DNA of 64,000 nucleotides from Oreocharis arfaki (taxonomy: Eukaryota > Chordata > Aves > Passeriformes > Paramythiidae). Made by a program: the position numbers and the translations under genes. Of this stretch, positions 53,111 to 63,805 are shown one piece after another. The stretch lies in assembly GCA_013398015.1 (NCBI GenBank), contig VZRR01007674.1, positions 46,891 to 110,890 of the forward strand, read 5' to 3'. Numbering within the stretch: position 1 is the stretch's first letter; every line of letters starts with the position of its first letter. Below the pieces are notes generated by a model, which saw only the letters and a program-made list of their open reading frames with translations, did no database searches and had not been told where the DNA came from.

Positions 53111-54054
53111 CCACATCGAGGTCCCCATCTGGAAGAGCAGCAGAAACCACCAAGCACAGCGTTACAGGTGACGGGCACAGCCCTGCCAGTGGCAGCCCCG
53201 TCACCGACCAATGCACCCCAGCAGGGCCAGGTGCCCACAGACCGTGGTGGCCCCAGGGGAGTAAGGGACCACGGGAGCTCTCAGTGCTCCCCTGGGACTC
53301 GCTCTGGCATTCCACTGCCTCCCCAGATCCCCACGTCCCACGCTGGGGAACAGGCGGTGCCTGCAGCCAGTGTGACAGCACACAGCTACGGCGCCATCGC
53401 CGACGACAGCGATGTCCTTGCGACGAGGAGGGAGGGAATCCCAGGACGAGCAGGAATGGTTCTGCTCATCAGCTGCAAGACTGATAGACTTGGGGGGTGG
53501 GGAGCATGTTTTGCATTTCCTTCCTTCTCCTTTGCAAAGAAACAGGGATTTGGGGTTGGATTTGAATTTCATCCAGAAGAAAATAATTTCGTTTGAAAAG
53601 GAAGCAGTTGGATTGCTTAACATGCTCTGTCCCTACTCCCATTGAAACGGGATTCGAGGCACAGAGAGAGGTTCAAGCCAAGCGCTCCTGCTGCAGCACA
53701 GAGTGTGGGTTACCCTGGGCCCACCAGCCCCCCGTGCCCCACCAGCCCCTCAGCCTGACGGGAAGGAGCATCCTGCGGGCACCTGGGCGGCAGGAACCCC
53801 TCACAGCCCGCGCTCAGCTCCGAGACTCCGCACCAGCAAAGGCTTCCCATGCACGGGGGGCTGCAGGAATGGCTGCTGGGGGGCTCCTGCCCCCCAAACC
53901 CACAGCTCAGGGCACGCAACACCCCAGCCCTGCGCCCGCCACAGCAGCGGCACAGCGCCAGCGCGGCGGCTGCCCACCGGCATCCCACCACCCACCCCAG
54001 CGCCGGTGCTGCTGGGGGCTGTGGTGCCACCAGGGGCCTGTGGGTGCCCGTGCC
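53111..54054. other. Mixed block; minor AT-rich patch; no gene seen
   Basis: 53505-53650 is AT-richer (CATTTCCTTCC, GAAAATAATTTCG). The rest is GC-rich with no gene recognised. Confidence 0.46.
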
Positions 54055-54323
54055 GAGGCTTCAGATAAATTTTAGCTGGGCAGCAAGAGAGCAGGGCAGC
54101 ACAAGCTGGCGAGAGAGAGCGCTGCGTGTCATTCCAATGCGTGTATTTATATCCTTCCCCGACGCAGCATCCCTTTGTAAAGGCACGGAGCGCGTACAGG
54201 CAGGGCTGTCAGTTCAGCGGCGTGTTACAAGTGTTTGATATGGAGATTTTGGCAGTGGGAATGGATGTACCTCGCTGAGAGGTTTATGTAAAATGACAGC
54301 TTCTGGAAAATGAAGCACTCAGA

Positions 54324-54329
<6 letters not shown>
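54055..54329. promoter_or_regulatory. AT-richer island preceding a poly(A) tract
   Basis: CAGATAAATTTTAGC, GTGTATTTATATCC, CCTTTGTAAAGG (a 12-bp palindrome), GTTTGATATGG and GGTTTATGTAAAATGAC occur. About 275 bp and non-repetitive. The poly(A) beyond 54330 is a separate simple repeat. Confidence 0.4.
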
Positions 54330-54367
<38 letters not shown>

Positions 54368-54381
54368 AAAAAAAAAAGGGN
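54330..54381. repeat. Poly(A) tract with a single-base gap
   Basis: About 37 consecutive A, then C and ten or more A, then GGG and N at 54381, followed by ACAAACAAAAGG. The length and nearby N suggest sequencing slippage. No retroposed gene was recognised upstream, and CR1 elements lack poly(A) tails, so a microsatellite is the simplest reading. Confidence 0.88.
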
Positions 54382-55309
54382 ACAAACAAAAGGGAGGGAG
54401 GGGAGGCCTTTGCTCGGCGAGGCCAAAGCAGATCTCTACTCCCCGCTGGCCCCGAGCAGCTCCCACCCCGGCCAGCAGCAGAGCACTGGCCCCACCAGCT
54501 CGGCTCAGCTGGTTCAGCTCCACACATGTGCTCCCCTCCCTCGGCCGCTGCCCCATTTCCATCCCATCCCAACCCATCCCATCCCATCCCTCCTCCTCTC
54601 CCCTGTTTACGGGCTGAGCCTTTCATCGCCGCTGCGCGTGGGCGTGCGTGGGCGGCGGGAGGAGGATGCCTGGGAGCGCTGCTGTCAGCGGGCCGGGAAT
54701 GCGCTGCAGCTCCTGCCACGGCAGGCTGGGACGAGGGACACGGCACCAACAGAGCCGGGCACCCGCTGGGCCCCTCCCCGGGCTAGGATTGCGGGATGCT
54801 GTGCCAACACTCCCCGTGCCACGGCTGGCGTGGGGGTGCGGCGCCAATGGAGCCGGGCAGTGGCCGGTCCCCATCGTGGTGCCGTGCCAGGGACAGTGCT
54901 GAGGTCCACAAGCAACTCCAACACCCATCAGTCTGCACTGGCAGACGCTGCTGGTGGAAGCCCAGCTGAGTGCCAGAGGCACTGCAAGGGGAACGGATCC
55001 CACGTCCAGACAGACCCAGACCCATTTCCTGGGGAGTGTTTGCTCCCTCACTGACTCCCACCCAGGCTCCCACCACTCACCTCGCCTCAACCGACTCCAG
55101 CTGCGGGAGCGAGGGCGGGAGGGAGGCTGAGATAAGCACCCTAAGTAGGGCCATCTCATCCAGGAAGGAACGTGGCAGGAGCACCCAGCCAGGCTGGAGT
55201 CCGGCTCATCCTTCTGAAGCCACAGCCAGCTCCCTCCTTTAGCTTTACACCCTCCTCCACCCCCTGTGCCCGGCGGGGATCCATGCCACGGCCGAGGTGG
55301 AAGCAATTC
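54382..55309. other. GC-rich stretch; CpG-rich patch; no gene seen
   Basis: A (ATCCC)n run lies at 54559-54592. CpGs cluster at 54625-54720 (GCCGCTGCGCGTGGGCG). No gene recognised. Confidence 0.48.
54559..54592. repeat. Microsatellite (ATCCC)n
   Basis: ATCCC units, one interrupted by AACCC, over 34 bp. Confidence 0.85.
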
Positions 55310-55590
55310 CTGCTGCAGCTATAATGATCCATAAAGAAGCTGACTTGTTTCTTACCTCTCTGAAATGAAGGATGGTGATTACCCTCCATCCCAGTCCACA
55401 AAGCCTAATCCAAATTGATGGCCTCCCAGAGATTGCTTCTCTTGCCTCTCGCCAATCCAATACCCAGCTCCCCTACACACATCTACTCAGGAGCAAAACG
55501 TCAGCGTAATTCACGCAGGCTCGGGATGGAAAGGCCATTTATCCTGCAGGAAAGGCTCCTGGACAAGACATTACATTAATGGCACGTTAG
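55310..55590. promoter_or_regulatory. AT-richer island, candidate enhancer
   Basis: About 280 bp. GCTATAATGATCC, GGTGATTACC, CCTAATCCAAATTGATGG, GCGTAATTCACGC (partial palindrome near 55504) and CATTACATTAATGGC occur. Less extreme in AT content but motif-rich. Confidence 0.4.
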
Positions 55591-57179
55591 GGAGAGGTGG
55601 CAGTGCCAGCTTTCCCTTCCTCCAGGCCACAGACAGCAGGGCAGAGACCTGCTCCAACCCCCTCAGGAAGGAGTCCCCATAAGAGACCCCTCTGCAAGGT
55701 GTGGAGATGCCGAGGAGCAGCGGCGCAGGGCAGCGCGGGGCCGGGCGCAGCTCAGGCTCGCTATAAATGTCCTGGAGCAGGACTGACAGCAAAGGCGACA
55801 GCTGAGCCACCACCATCCAGCCCGGCAGCACAGCACAGCCACCCAGGGACCTGCCCCGTCTGCCCCCTCACACCTGAGTGGGACCCGGGGGAAAGCACCC
55901 TCTGATGTCCCCGCCGTCGGCAGGATGCTGGCACAGCCGGTCCTGCAGGTGCCCAAGCAGCGGGGCTCGCTAGGGACCCGGGCAGCAGGAGAGCCTCAGC
56001 CACGGGTCCTGGGACACGATCCCGTGGAGGTGGCAGCTCTGTCCCTGGAGCACCAGGCTCAGGCCACTTGGCTCCACTGTCTCTAAGGATCCACGTCACC
56101 GAGAGCCTCCACTGACCTTGGGCATCACTGAACAGGAGCCCCGGGGCCCCCAGCTGGCCCCTCCCCTCGGCTGGGCAGGGAGGGCTCCCGCAGCCCGGCC
56201 TCAGGCCGTGAGCCGCTGGACACGCGTGCCAGCCCTCCCTTTGCTGCTCACGCTGCTGCACCGCAGGTGTGCGCGGCCCTGGGAGCCAGCGCGGCCGCCG
56301 AGCCCCGCCAGGAGAGCCGGCTCTCTAATTACACAGATAACAGCAAATCATGACAACAGACCACCGTGGGGACCAGCGGGGACCGCTGCCGCTCCCACAG
56401 CGGGGGCTCCGACCCTTCTGACAGCTCTGTCGCTCCGTGCTCGCTCCCTGCAGCCACGGGGATGCAGCCGCGGAGGAAAAAACAGGAGAAGGAGGGAGGG
56501 AGGGAGGAGAGCGGAGTCTCTTCACCTGCTGCTTACTGCAGCCCTTCTCCTCGGCACCGCGGCGCACTCGGCTGCTCCCTGCGCACTGAGAAGAGGTCCC
56601 GTCCAAAGAGATGGGCGGGAGGGAAAAGCGCCCCGTGCAAGATGAGGCCAAAGCCGTGGCACCGTCTGCCTTGGGGGGCACCGGGAGCCACTGGGAGCCC
56701 TTACCTGCCTGTGCAGGGCACCCCCGGCACACATCACCCACGGCCAGCACCAGGGCAGGAGCTCCACAAAGCCGGCACACCTTGCCCCAAGGAGGGGGGC
56801 CCCACCACGGCTCCGGCACTGCCCCAGCACCCATCTCACTCCGAGGGAGATTTCTGGGGTGAGCAGCTGGAAGAGGGCTGTGCTGAGCCAGGGGGAGCCC
56901 GGGCAGCCTGACTCACCGGCTGCCATCGCTCCCACCCCGCGGCAGGTGGGCGGCTGCGCCAGGAGGGGCTGAGCGGGGATGCGGGAGAGGGGGGGCTACG
57001 GGGAGGGTATCCCCGGCGAACAAGGAAAACAAATCCAAACTCAAGCGATATTCACGGAGCCAGCACAGCCACCACCGTGCCCAACCAGCAGGAGGATCCC
57101 GAGCAAAGCCATGAGGAGCCAAGCGCTGCTCCAATCCCTCATCCTCCCCAAAATTCTTCTTGAACCAGATGTGCCCTCA
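55591..57179. other. GC-rich block; small AT patch; no gene seen
   Basis: GC-rich. 56322-56362 is a small AT patch (CTCTAATTACAC, AGCAAATCATG). 56160-56330 is moderately CpG-rich. No gene recognised. Confidence 0.48.
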
Positions 57180-57475
57180 CAGTGCCAGGCCTCGGTGCAT
57201 GCACGCGCATGTGTTTTCATCCCAGTCTTTAAATGAGGTCTTTGCTGAGAATTTACAATTCCCTCATGGCCTCAATCTTGCAAAGATTGCTTTTTTAACA
57301 CTGTTGGGCTTTAATTCTAATAAGCCTCCTCTTTATTACGGAACCAGGTCACATTGCCTTGACACTGCGAGAAAATCTTTCATCGGGAAGGAAAATGGAG
57401 AAGGGAAAAGAGAAATAAAGGAAGGGAGAAGGAGCAAGACAGGGGAGACAAACAAATAAAAGCTGCTCCCCTCAG
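57180..57475. promoter_or_regulatory. AT-rich island, candidate enhancer
   Basis: About 295 bp. GTCTTTAAATGAGG, GAATTTACAATTCC, GCTTTTTTAACAC, GGCTTTAATTCTAATAAGCC and CTTTATTACGG occur; the right end is a purine-rich GAAAATGGAG...AAAG tract. Confidence 0.42.
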
Positions 57476-58499
57476 CCTGGGGACTCTGTGACCCCAGCGA
57501 GGAGCCGGCGGGCAGGGGGAGCAGAGCCTCCCCACAGCGCCGCTCGCACCCCGGACGCGCAGGATTATTTCTGGTGCGGCTTCACTTCCCACGCGCCCTC
57601 CCACCCTCCACTGCTGAAAACGCCAAGAGGAGCAGGGGGGGAAGCTTGACAAAACTTTGACAGAATGAGGACAGAGTCCAGCCCTGCCCGGACAGATGGC
57701 CACCACCGCCCGCCCAGCGCAAGGTCCCCGTTACCTGGCCGGCGCCGCGGGGACGGGAAGCGGCGCAGCAGCAGCACCAGGCACCACCAGCCTCGGTGCC
57801 GCTGCCAGCAGAGATCACAGCCCCGCACTGGCAGGACGCAGCACAGCTCCACCTTGCCATCCAACAGCTGCTCAAGTGTCCACTGTCCCTTCTGGAGGCT
57901 CCAGCATCCCCCCAGCACCCAAAACTGGTGCTTCCCTGGTTCCCCAGCCCCCGGGGTTTGCCTGGCTCAAGGCACGTTACCACAAACCCTCTGTCAGGAT
58001 CTTACATCGTGGCCACTGTCACAGAAATGGGCTGATCTCGTACCCCACCTGGGCTTCCTGTGCCCTCATCCGTGACCTCCCAGCGCTGCATCGGGGGCAA
58101 CTCGGCTGGGACTCATTAAACCCCCTGCCTCCGCTGGCTCCTGGACAGCGAGGCCCTGTCAGCCAAACCAGAGCGAGATGGGACCCAGGGCCCCTCCTCC
58201 CAGTGCCTCCCACCATGCTCCCAGCAGCCCCAGTGCCTCCCGTGCCCCACGGCAGCTCTGTGTCACACAGTGGGAGCATCCCAGGCTGTGCTGGTGCACA
58301 GCAGTGTGTGACCGTGGCACATTCCATGTCACCAACAGAGCAGCCTCCCCTTCCCAGCCTGCTCCAGATAAAAAGCTCTTGGACAACCCAGGCTGAGCTT
58401 TACCACATCAAACAGCTCAAACAGGAGCCGTTTCCAGGGTGGGCAAAGGGACAAGGCTCCCAAACCCCAGGACGGCGGTGGGGGAGGCCACGGCTGCTC
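57476..58499. other. GC-rich block with a CpG-rich patch; no gene seen
   Basis: 57530-57560 and 57735-57775 are CpG-dense (CGCCGCTCGCACCCCGG, GGCCGGCGCCGCGGGGACGG). No exon or promoter elements recognised. Confidence 0.46.
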
Positions 58500-58810
58500 C
58501 AAATGTAGATGTTTAATTCTCAACACTGGCAGCTGCACTCAAGGCAGGAGAGGCAGGGAAGCCATGCACAGGGGTAACCATGGCAACTTCACGGAAGTTA
58601 AATAAAAACTTCTTTAAAAAAAGCTAACGAGGTCCCTGAATCATGCTTTATCAGCTGTGTTGCTATAAAGATCGAGATCCAGCCAGCTCAGGATTCCTAA
58701 TTACTCCTGCAATATACTGGAGAGAGCTTTATTTAAAAAAGAAACTGGCTATGCATGGAACAATTTCGGCCTCTTTCCACTCTGAGATTTGCATAGTCCG
58801 TGAAGCACCT
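58500..58810. promoter_or_regulatory. AT-rich island with RFX-type X-box
   Basis: GTAACCATGGCAAC at 58574-58587 is an RFX X-box palindrome with one mismatch. It is followed by AGTTAAATAAAAAC, CTTTATCAGC, CCTAATTACTCC, CTATGCATGG and GATTTGCATAG (octamer-like). About 310 bp. A strong regulatory candidate. Confidence 0.46.
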
Positions 58811-59689
58811 TCCCAGATGGATCTGCTGGGGAGAGCCTTCCCAGGCAGCACTCGGGGCTCTGGTGGCTGCACCCCGAGCCCTGTTCTTGTGGAAGGGGCA
58901 CAGGGAGAGCCCCACCAGTGCTGCTGCCACATCAATCCATGCCAGCACGCTGCCTCCCGCCACAGCACTGCCCACAGGAGCATCCTGCGCACCCGGCTGG
59001 GGCTGTATCCTGGATCTGGGTGGCTGTAGCAGGTGCCCTGGGCTGCCCACGGCCCCTCGGTGCAGGGGGATGGTCTCCAGCATCATCCACCACCCCTACA
59101 TGCTAAACACCTGCACGTGGAGCCCTGAGTCCTGATCCTGCCAGAGAGGGACTCAGGCACCAGGGCAGTGGCACCTTGACCTCAAGGATCACCACCCCAG
59201 GGCCAGAAAGCAGCCGAAGCAGTGTCCATCCCCAGCAGCTCACGCCCCTCACTGCCCCTACGGCGCAGAGCTGCCATCACTGCCCACAACCCAAAGCACA
59301 GGTTCTGAGAGGTCCTTAAACCCTTTATCCTGCAAAACAGACTCTTGGACAACCCCCAGAGTGAACAGACCCTCCCAGCCCACGAACAGACCGTGCTGGA
59401 GCACACCCACAACCCAACAGCACACACCCGTCAGGGGCTGCACCCTGACACTCTTTGGGGAGCTCCAGTGAAACCTCCATTTCCACCAGTCACGGCAGCA
59501 AAGGCTGCTGAGGATCTGCCAGAGCCAAAGGTTTGTCAGCAGGGACCGGGGACCTCCCAAACCCACAGACACAGGACAGCAGTGCCATCACTCCCAACGC
59601 TCCCCTCCTGCCCCCATACAGCCTGAGCCCCGAAGAACACGGCACCGAGAGCTCCCTGAGCCCGGCTGGGCGCAAATCCCAAAACCATC
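58811..59689. other. GC-rich stretch; no gene seen
   Basis: GC-rich sequence between two major islands with no recognisable gene. Confidence 0.5.
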
Positions 59690-60350
59690 ACGTTTAGCCA
59701 AAGGATGCCGGGTTTTCTGCTAAGGAGAGGGCTGCACCACGAGCAGCTTTGAAGGGTTATTTGAGTCTTTATTTTCACAGCTTATGGTACCAGTAAGTGA
59801 ATTATAAGTATTATTTACTATATTTTTAAACTTGTTTTATTTAAGCTGATTTTGAATGGAAATTAGAATTCAATTAAAATGTGGGGGGAAAGTCAGCGTT
59901 TTGAAGCAGATTATTAATTAAAGCTACATTAAACATGTTGGAAGCATAAATATCTGGGAACAAGTTCTATATTTACAGGAGGATTTATGCAGCCAAGGAA
60001 GTATCATCCATGGCCCAGGAACTGAGGAAGCCGTTATCAAGGTCAAGATTTTATCAGCAGGTCTCAGATTCTCACATCTGTGTTTCACCCAGAGCTTGAT
60101 TAAGAGTTTAGAAGCCTGGAAAACTCTCCCTTTTGCTCCAGCTCCTGCTTTAGAATTAATTGTTTATCGATCCAACACGAGGAAAATATTCCCTCTTGCT
60201 GCGGAGGAGCTGCCGGGAGCTGAGCCTGTTGTCAAAAGTTGTTTTATCACTTCCATAAATTCCAGCTGCGGCGACTTCCTCAGCTTCAATCGCCCCGTTT
60301 CTCCGGACACGCTCGCAGGTCCCTCCGATAGCTTTGGCAGATTACAGCTC
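59690..60350. promoter_or_regulatory. Longest AT-rich island, strong candidate conserved element
   Basis: About 660 bp. TTAATTA at 59914-59920; repeated TTTTATTTAAG and ATATTTTTAAAC words; TCAAGGTCA at 60037-60045 (perfect NR5A/ESRR site); TTAATTG, TGTTTAT (60161-60167, FOX) and TATCGAT (60165-60171, ONECUT/CUX) packed in 20 bp. Not repetitive and no transposon match by eye. Length and motif variety make it the top enhancer candidate. Short open frames across it encode nothing recognised. Confidence 0.5.
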
Positions 60351-60899
60351 TCAGGCCACTGCCCAGATTCCCAGTTTCAGGAACCCCCAAATCCATCAGA
60401 CTGCCCAGAGGGAGCAGCAGTGGTTCCATTCAAAATCCACTAGTCCGGGTCCTCTTATATATCTATATCTATATCTGTAAATCCCATTTTACGCCCACCT
60501 CCCGCCTGGGCAGCGCTGAGCACCAGAGGAGCACAGCAGGCATTGCGGCATGGGCAGAAGAGGAGGAACCTGCTGGGGCTTGGAAGTCCCCGTCCTCATC
60601 CCCATCCCTGGCACAGCATCTCACACCCCGCCACAGCAGCCCCAGCCCAGATCCCAAAAGAGTTTTGTTTTGTTTTTTTTTTTTCCCCCAGGTAGAAAAG
60701 CCTCCCAGAGGGGAAATGCGGGCAGGCCGGCGGGGCCCACGGGAGCACGCGCTTCCTTCCGCCTTTGGGAATACCAACAGCAAAACACTGGGAGAAACCA
60801 GCTTTTCCCATCAAGGAAACCCTCTGGATCCCCTTCCTCGCACTCCGGGTCTGTCCTCCCAGCCCCTGAACCTCCCAGGTGACGAGGGTAGCAGGAGGA
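60351..60899. other. Mixed stretch with simple repeats; no gene seen
   Basis: It contains the (ATATCT)n run at 60454-60477 and a T-rich run at 60662-60684 followed by CCCCCAG, which resembles a splice acceptor but has no recognisable exon after it. Confidence 0.48.
60454..60477. repeat. Microsatellite (ATATCT)n
   Basis: Four units of TATATC/ATATCT. Confidence 0.85.
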
Positions 60900-61190
60900 G
60901 GGGACACATCCACAGTGGATAATGGAACAGGAAAAGGGATCCTGCGTGTTAGAAATCCAATCTTGTCCAGTAGAGAAGAGACAGGGATGCCTGGAGCATC
61001 TGCGTGCGAGCGGAGCGAAGGGGAGAACTGCCTTCAGACTGGTTTATCAGAGGTTCAAAACAACTGTAATCTCAATAACTAATGAAATGACAGAGAAGAT
61101 GATTTTGCTTCCTCATCTGGTATCCCAGCCTGTCAGTTAATTTGCAGGAACATACATCCCAAAATACCTCAAACAATTCCAGCAGAAAGC
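60900..61190. promoter_or_regulatory. AT-richer island
   Basis: GGATAATGGAAC, GTTTATCAGAGG, CTCAATAACTAATGAAATGAC, GTCAGTTAATTTGC occur, then ACCTCAAACAATTCC. The AT core is 61035-61190. Confidence 0.36.
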
Positions 61191-61489
61191 ACTGGAACAG
61201 CACCAACAGCAGCCGCTGCCTGAACAGCGAGAGGAGGGAGGAAGAAGCTGCTGTCAGCAGTACCGAGCATCTCAGCCCAGCCAGGGATGGAGCACCCCGA
61301 TGGAAGAGCTCTCGACTGGTGGCAGCTCTGGGGTGATGCCCAAGGAGCTCCGGGCTCCCAGCACCGCACGGCTTCAGCCGCAGATCCACGACTGCAGCAC
61401 CTCCAACACAACCCCCTCCACCTTCCCCCAGCTCCCCTTTCTCTGCCACGGCCCTTGGAAAGGAGCAGATCAGCCATAAGGACTCATTA
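61191..61489. other. GC-rich spacer
   Basis: GC-rich and nothing recognised. Confidence 0.5.
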
Positions 61490-61700
61490 TCCACTGAGCT
61501 CTCGCCCTGTAAGGCTGTAAATTAAAAGAGAACTCAAATAAATTATGGAACTTCCCTCACGCCTTTTATTATCTCAATAACCTTCAGAGGGATTTATCCA
61601 CCATCAGCTGAGCAGCTGAGAGCTGTGCCGACAAACTAATTCAAGAAATGCACAGCTGAAAACCTTTATGCACCGAAGGAGCAATTTGGCCTAAGCTGCT
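61490..61700. promoter_or_regulatory. AT-rich island, candidate enhancer
   Basis: GTAAATTAAAAGAG, CAAATAAATTATGG, CTTTTATTATCTC and GGGATTTATCC occur in the first half; the second half is less AT-rich. Confidence 0.4.
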
Positions 61701-62514
61701 TGAGAGCTGCACCGAGGGGACCCTCACCCCTGCTCTGTGCCTGGAGCCAGCTGGCTCAAGCCCCACTAACGCACTCCCCTCCAGTTGGGGAGATTCCCCT
61801 CAGCCACGGCAGCAAAAGAACTAAACTGTCCCATCCTAGGTGGGAAAGAGGGATCTTGCTGTGCAGGGTGGCAAAGCAGCGGCCGCTGCATGGAGGGACA
61901 GGCGCTACCACCAGCAGAGGCTGCCCAGCCATCCCAGTGCCTGGGATGTCGTCCTGGTAATTCAGGACGACATGTTCTAGTGATGGGAGATGGAGAAACA
62001 GTGCAAGTGGGAAAGAGAAAAATCCCAGCCCTTGTCACAGAGGGACTGGGTGAGCGCAGAGCGTTCGGAGTGCGCACCACTAGCCGAGGCTGGGCAAGGA
62101 CAGCTGGAAGAGGTGCTTTTCCAAAGGGGGCATCACAGAGAGCAAGGGTCGATATCCTAAAACATCCTGAAACCTCCCAGGCTGCCCAGGAGCAGCAGGA
62201 AAGGACAGGAGAGGCACTGCCACAGCCCTGTGGCCAGGCACAGGGTGCCCACGAGAGCCTCGCACCAAGCGGGCTCCTGGGGAGGTGTCCATCAGCACCA
62301 GCTCCTTCAGCGCCTCAGCTCTGCAATGCCTGTCCCCATACGGTGCCCAAGCTGCCAGGGAGGAGCAAGAGCTGCCGCTGCCAGGCTGGGGCTTCCCAGC
62401 CCCTCTGTCCCCAAAAGCAGCCAACAGAGGTTCGCAAGCTGCTGCGGCCGCGTGGTTGTGTGCCCTGTGCCAGGGCTCTCTGCGGTGCCAAACAATCACA
62501 CAGACCACTCCAAA
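61701..62514. other. GC-rich stretch with a perfect hairpin; no gene seen
   Basis: GC-rich except for the 11-bp inverted repeat listed separately. No gene recognised. Confidence 0.48.
61946..61973. other. Perfect 11-bp inverted repeat with 6-base loop
   Basis: ATGTCGTCCTG (61946-61956) is exactly inverted at 61963-61973, with GTAATT between. In RNA it would fold as an 11-bp stem, too short for a microRNA precursor. As DNA it could be a dimeric protein site. Chance occurrence of such a structure in 64 kb is not negligible. Confidence 0.75.
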
Positions 62515-62785
62515 GGGGGGGGGAATAAAAATTCTTCAGTATTTTCTCTGAAACAGCAAACAGAGCCTCGGCACCTCTCCCCAGAGCCAGGAATGAGCTG
62601 TGACCAACAGCCAGGTCCAGGCAGCCCTGCCAGCCCCAACCACTGCAATCAGCCCTCCCCGAAAATTATCAACTCCAGGCTCTTTCTCCATCTGTTATCC
62701 AGAAAAAACAGCCTTAATTTCTTGCTTTGTGAGGCTTTATCATGCCTCAACCATTTTAGCCCGAAAACAGGAAGCTGTTTGGGAA
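62515..62785. promoter_or_regulatory. AT-richer island pair
   Basis: Two cores: 62520-62560 (GGGGAATAAAAATTC) and 62660-62770 (GAAAATTATCAAC, GCCTTAATTTC, GGCTTTATCATGCC). Confidence 0.33.
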
Positions 62786-63714
62786 GCAGAGTGCCTTCAT
62801 CTCTGCACTGTACCCAGCATGGCCAGGCCTCCGGCTCTGGGTATCACCAGATTGCAAACACCAGCGGGCAGCAGGATGCACCCCCAAAACACTGAGAGCT
62901 GAACCACAAGCCCTGGACAGCCCAGAGAACGATGGGCACATTAGAAGGGAAAAAGAACCAGGCATTCCCCAAGGGTGATCTGTGTCCACCCTGGGCTGTG
63001 TCCCCAGGACAGAATGCAGCAGCCAGAGCTGCCCTGCCCCAGTGCCAGGCATCTCTGGAGGCAGTGAACGAGTGCCAAACCTTCACCAAAGGCAGCCGAA
63101 AATAGCCGGGATTGTTAATGTCACGCTCACTGGAGTGAGAAGCCGAGAAATCCCTGCTCCCCCCATCCCTCCGCCCGCACACACGAGCGCTGCCAACGCC
63201 TCGCCAGGCTGCTCCCACTGAACGGATGGGTCCGTGCCCCCAGCTCCGGGCACTCACTGCCCGTGCAAGGCCTGCCCCACACCCCTGCCCGACCCCCACG
63301 CCGCGGCTGTTTACTTCAGATCTGCCCTGACGCCTTCAGAGGTGACGCTGCAAGCGATGCTGCGAGTGCTGTGCGCGGTGCAGCTCCTGGCACGCACACC
63401 TCTGGGAGCCAGGGGAACGGCACTGGGCATTGCCCCACGCGTAACCCAGGTGACCCCACGAGGGGCCTTCGCCGTCCATCCGCCCCTCCCCACGCACAAG
63501 CCCTGCACATACCTGCACTGGGAGCCCGTCTTGCAACGAAATTCCTGGAGACAGGCAGGAATTCAGGAGAAGAAAAGCCCAGGGAAAGCTGCCTCGCTCG
63601 CCTGACTCTGCCCCACCAGCTCACCCAGCCCAAGCGGGACCCTCTCCTTCTCCTCCTTTATCCAGACTCCATCTCACCTCACCCAACTTTTCCCTACAAA
63701 TTACCTTCACCTCG
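62786..63714. other. GC-rich stretch; no gene seen
   Basis: GC-rich with a small AT patch at 63090-63130 (GAAAATAGCC, GTTAATGTCAC). No gene recognised. Confidence 0.48.
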
Positions 63715-63805
63715 AGGCTGCAATGACAATTAGCGCCAGGTTTCTCTCAGCAGCTGCCCCTAATTAAGGGGCATTACGAATCCTTAACACAAACTTAATG
63801 GGGCC
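63715..63805. promoter_or_regulatory. AT-richer island abutting terminal CpG island
   Basis: GACAATTAGCGCC, CCTAATTAAGGGG, CGAATCCTTAAC and CAAACTTAATGGGG occur in about 90 bp just upstream of very CpG-dense DNA. This is a typical arrangement for a promoter-flanking element. Confidence 0.38.

Noticed and set aside
54055..54381. Processed pseudogene ending in a poly(A) tail
   Set aside because: The upstream sequence has no recognisable coding similarity and looks like a motif-rich AT island. The A-tract is better explained as a simple repeat.
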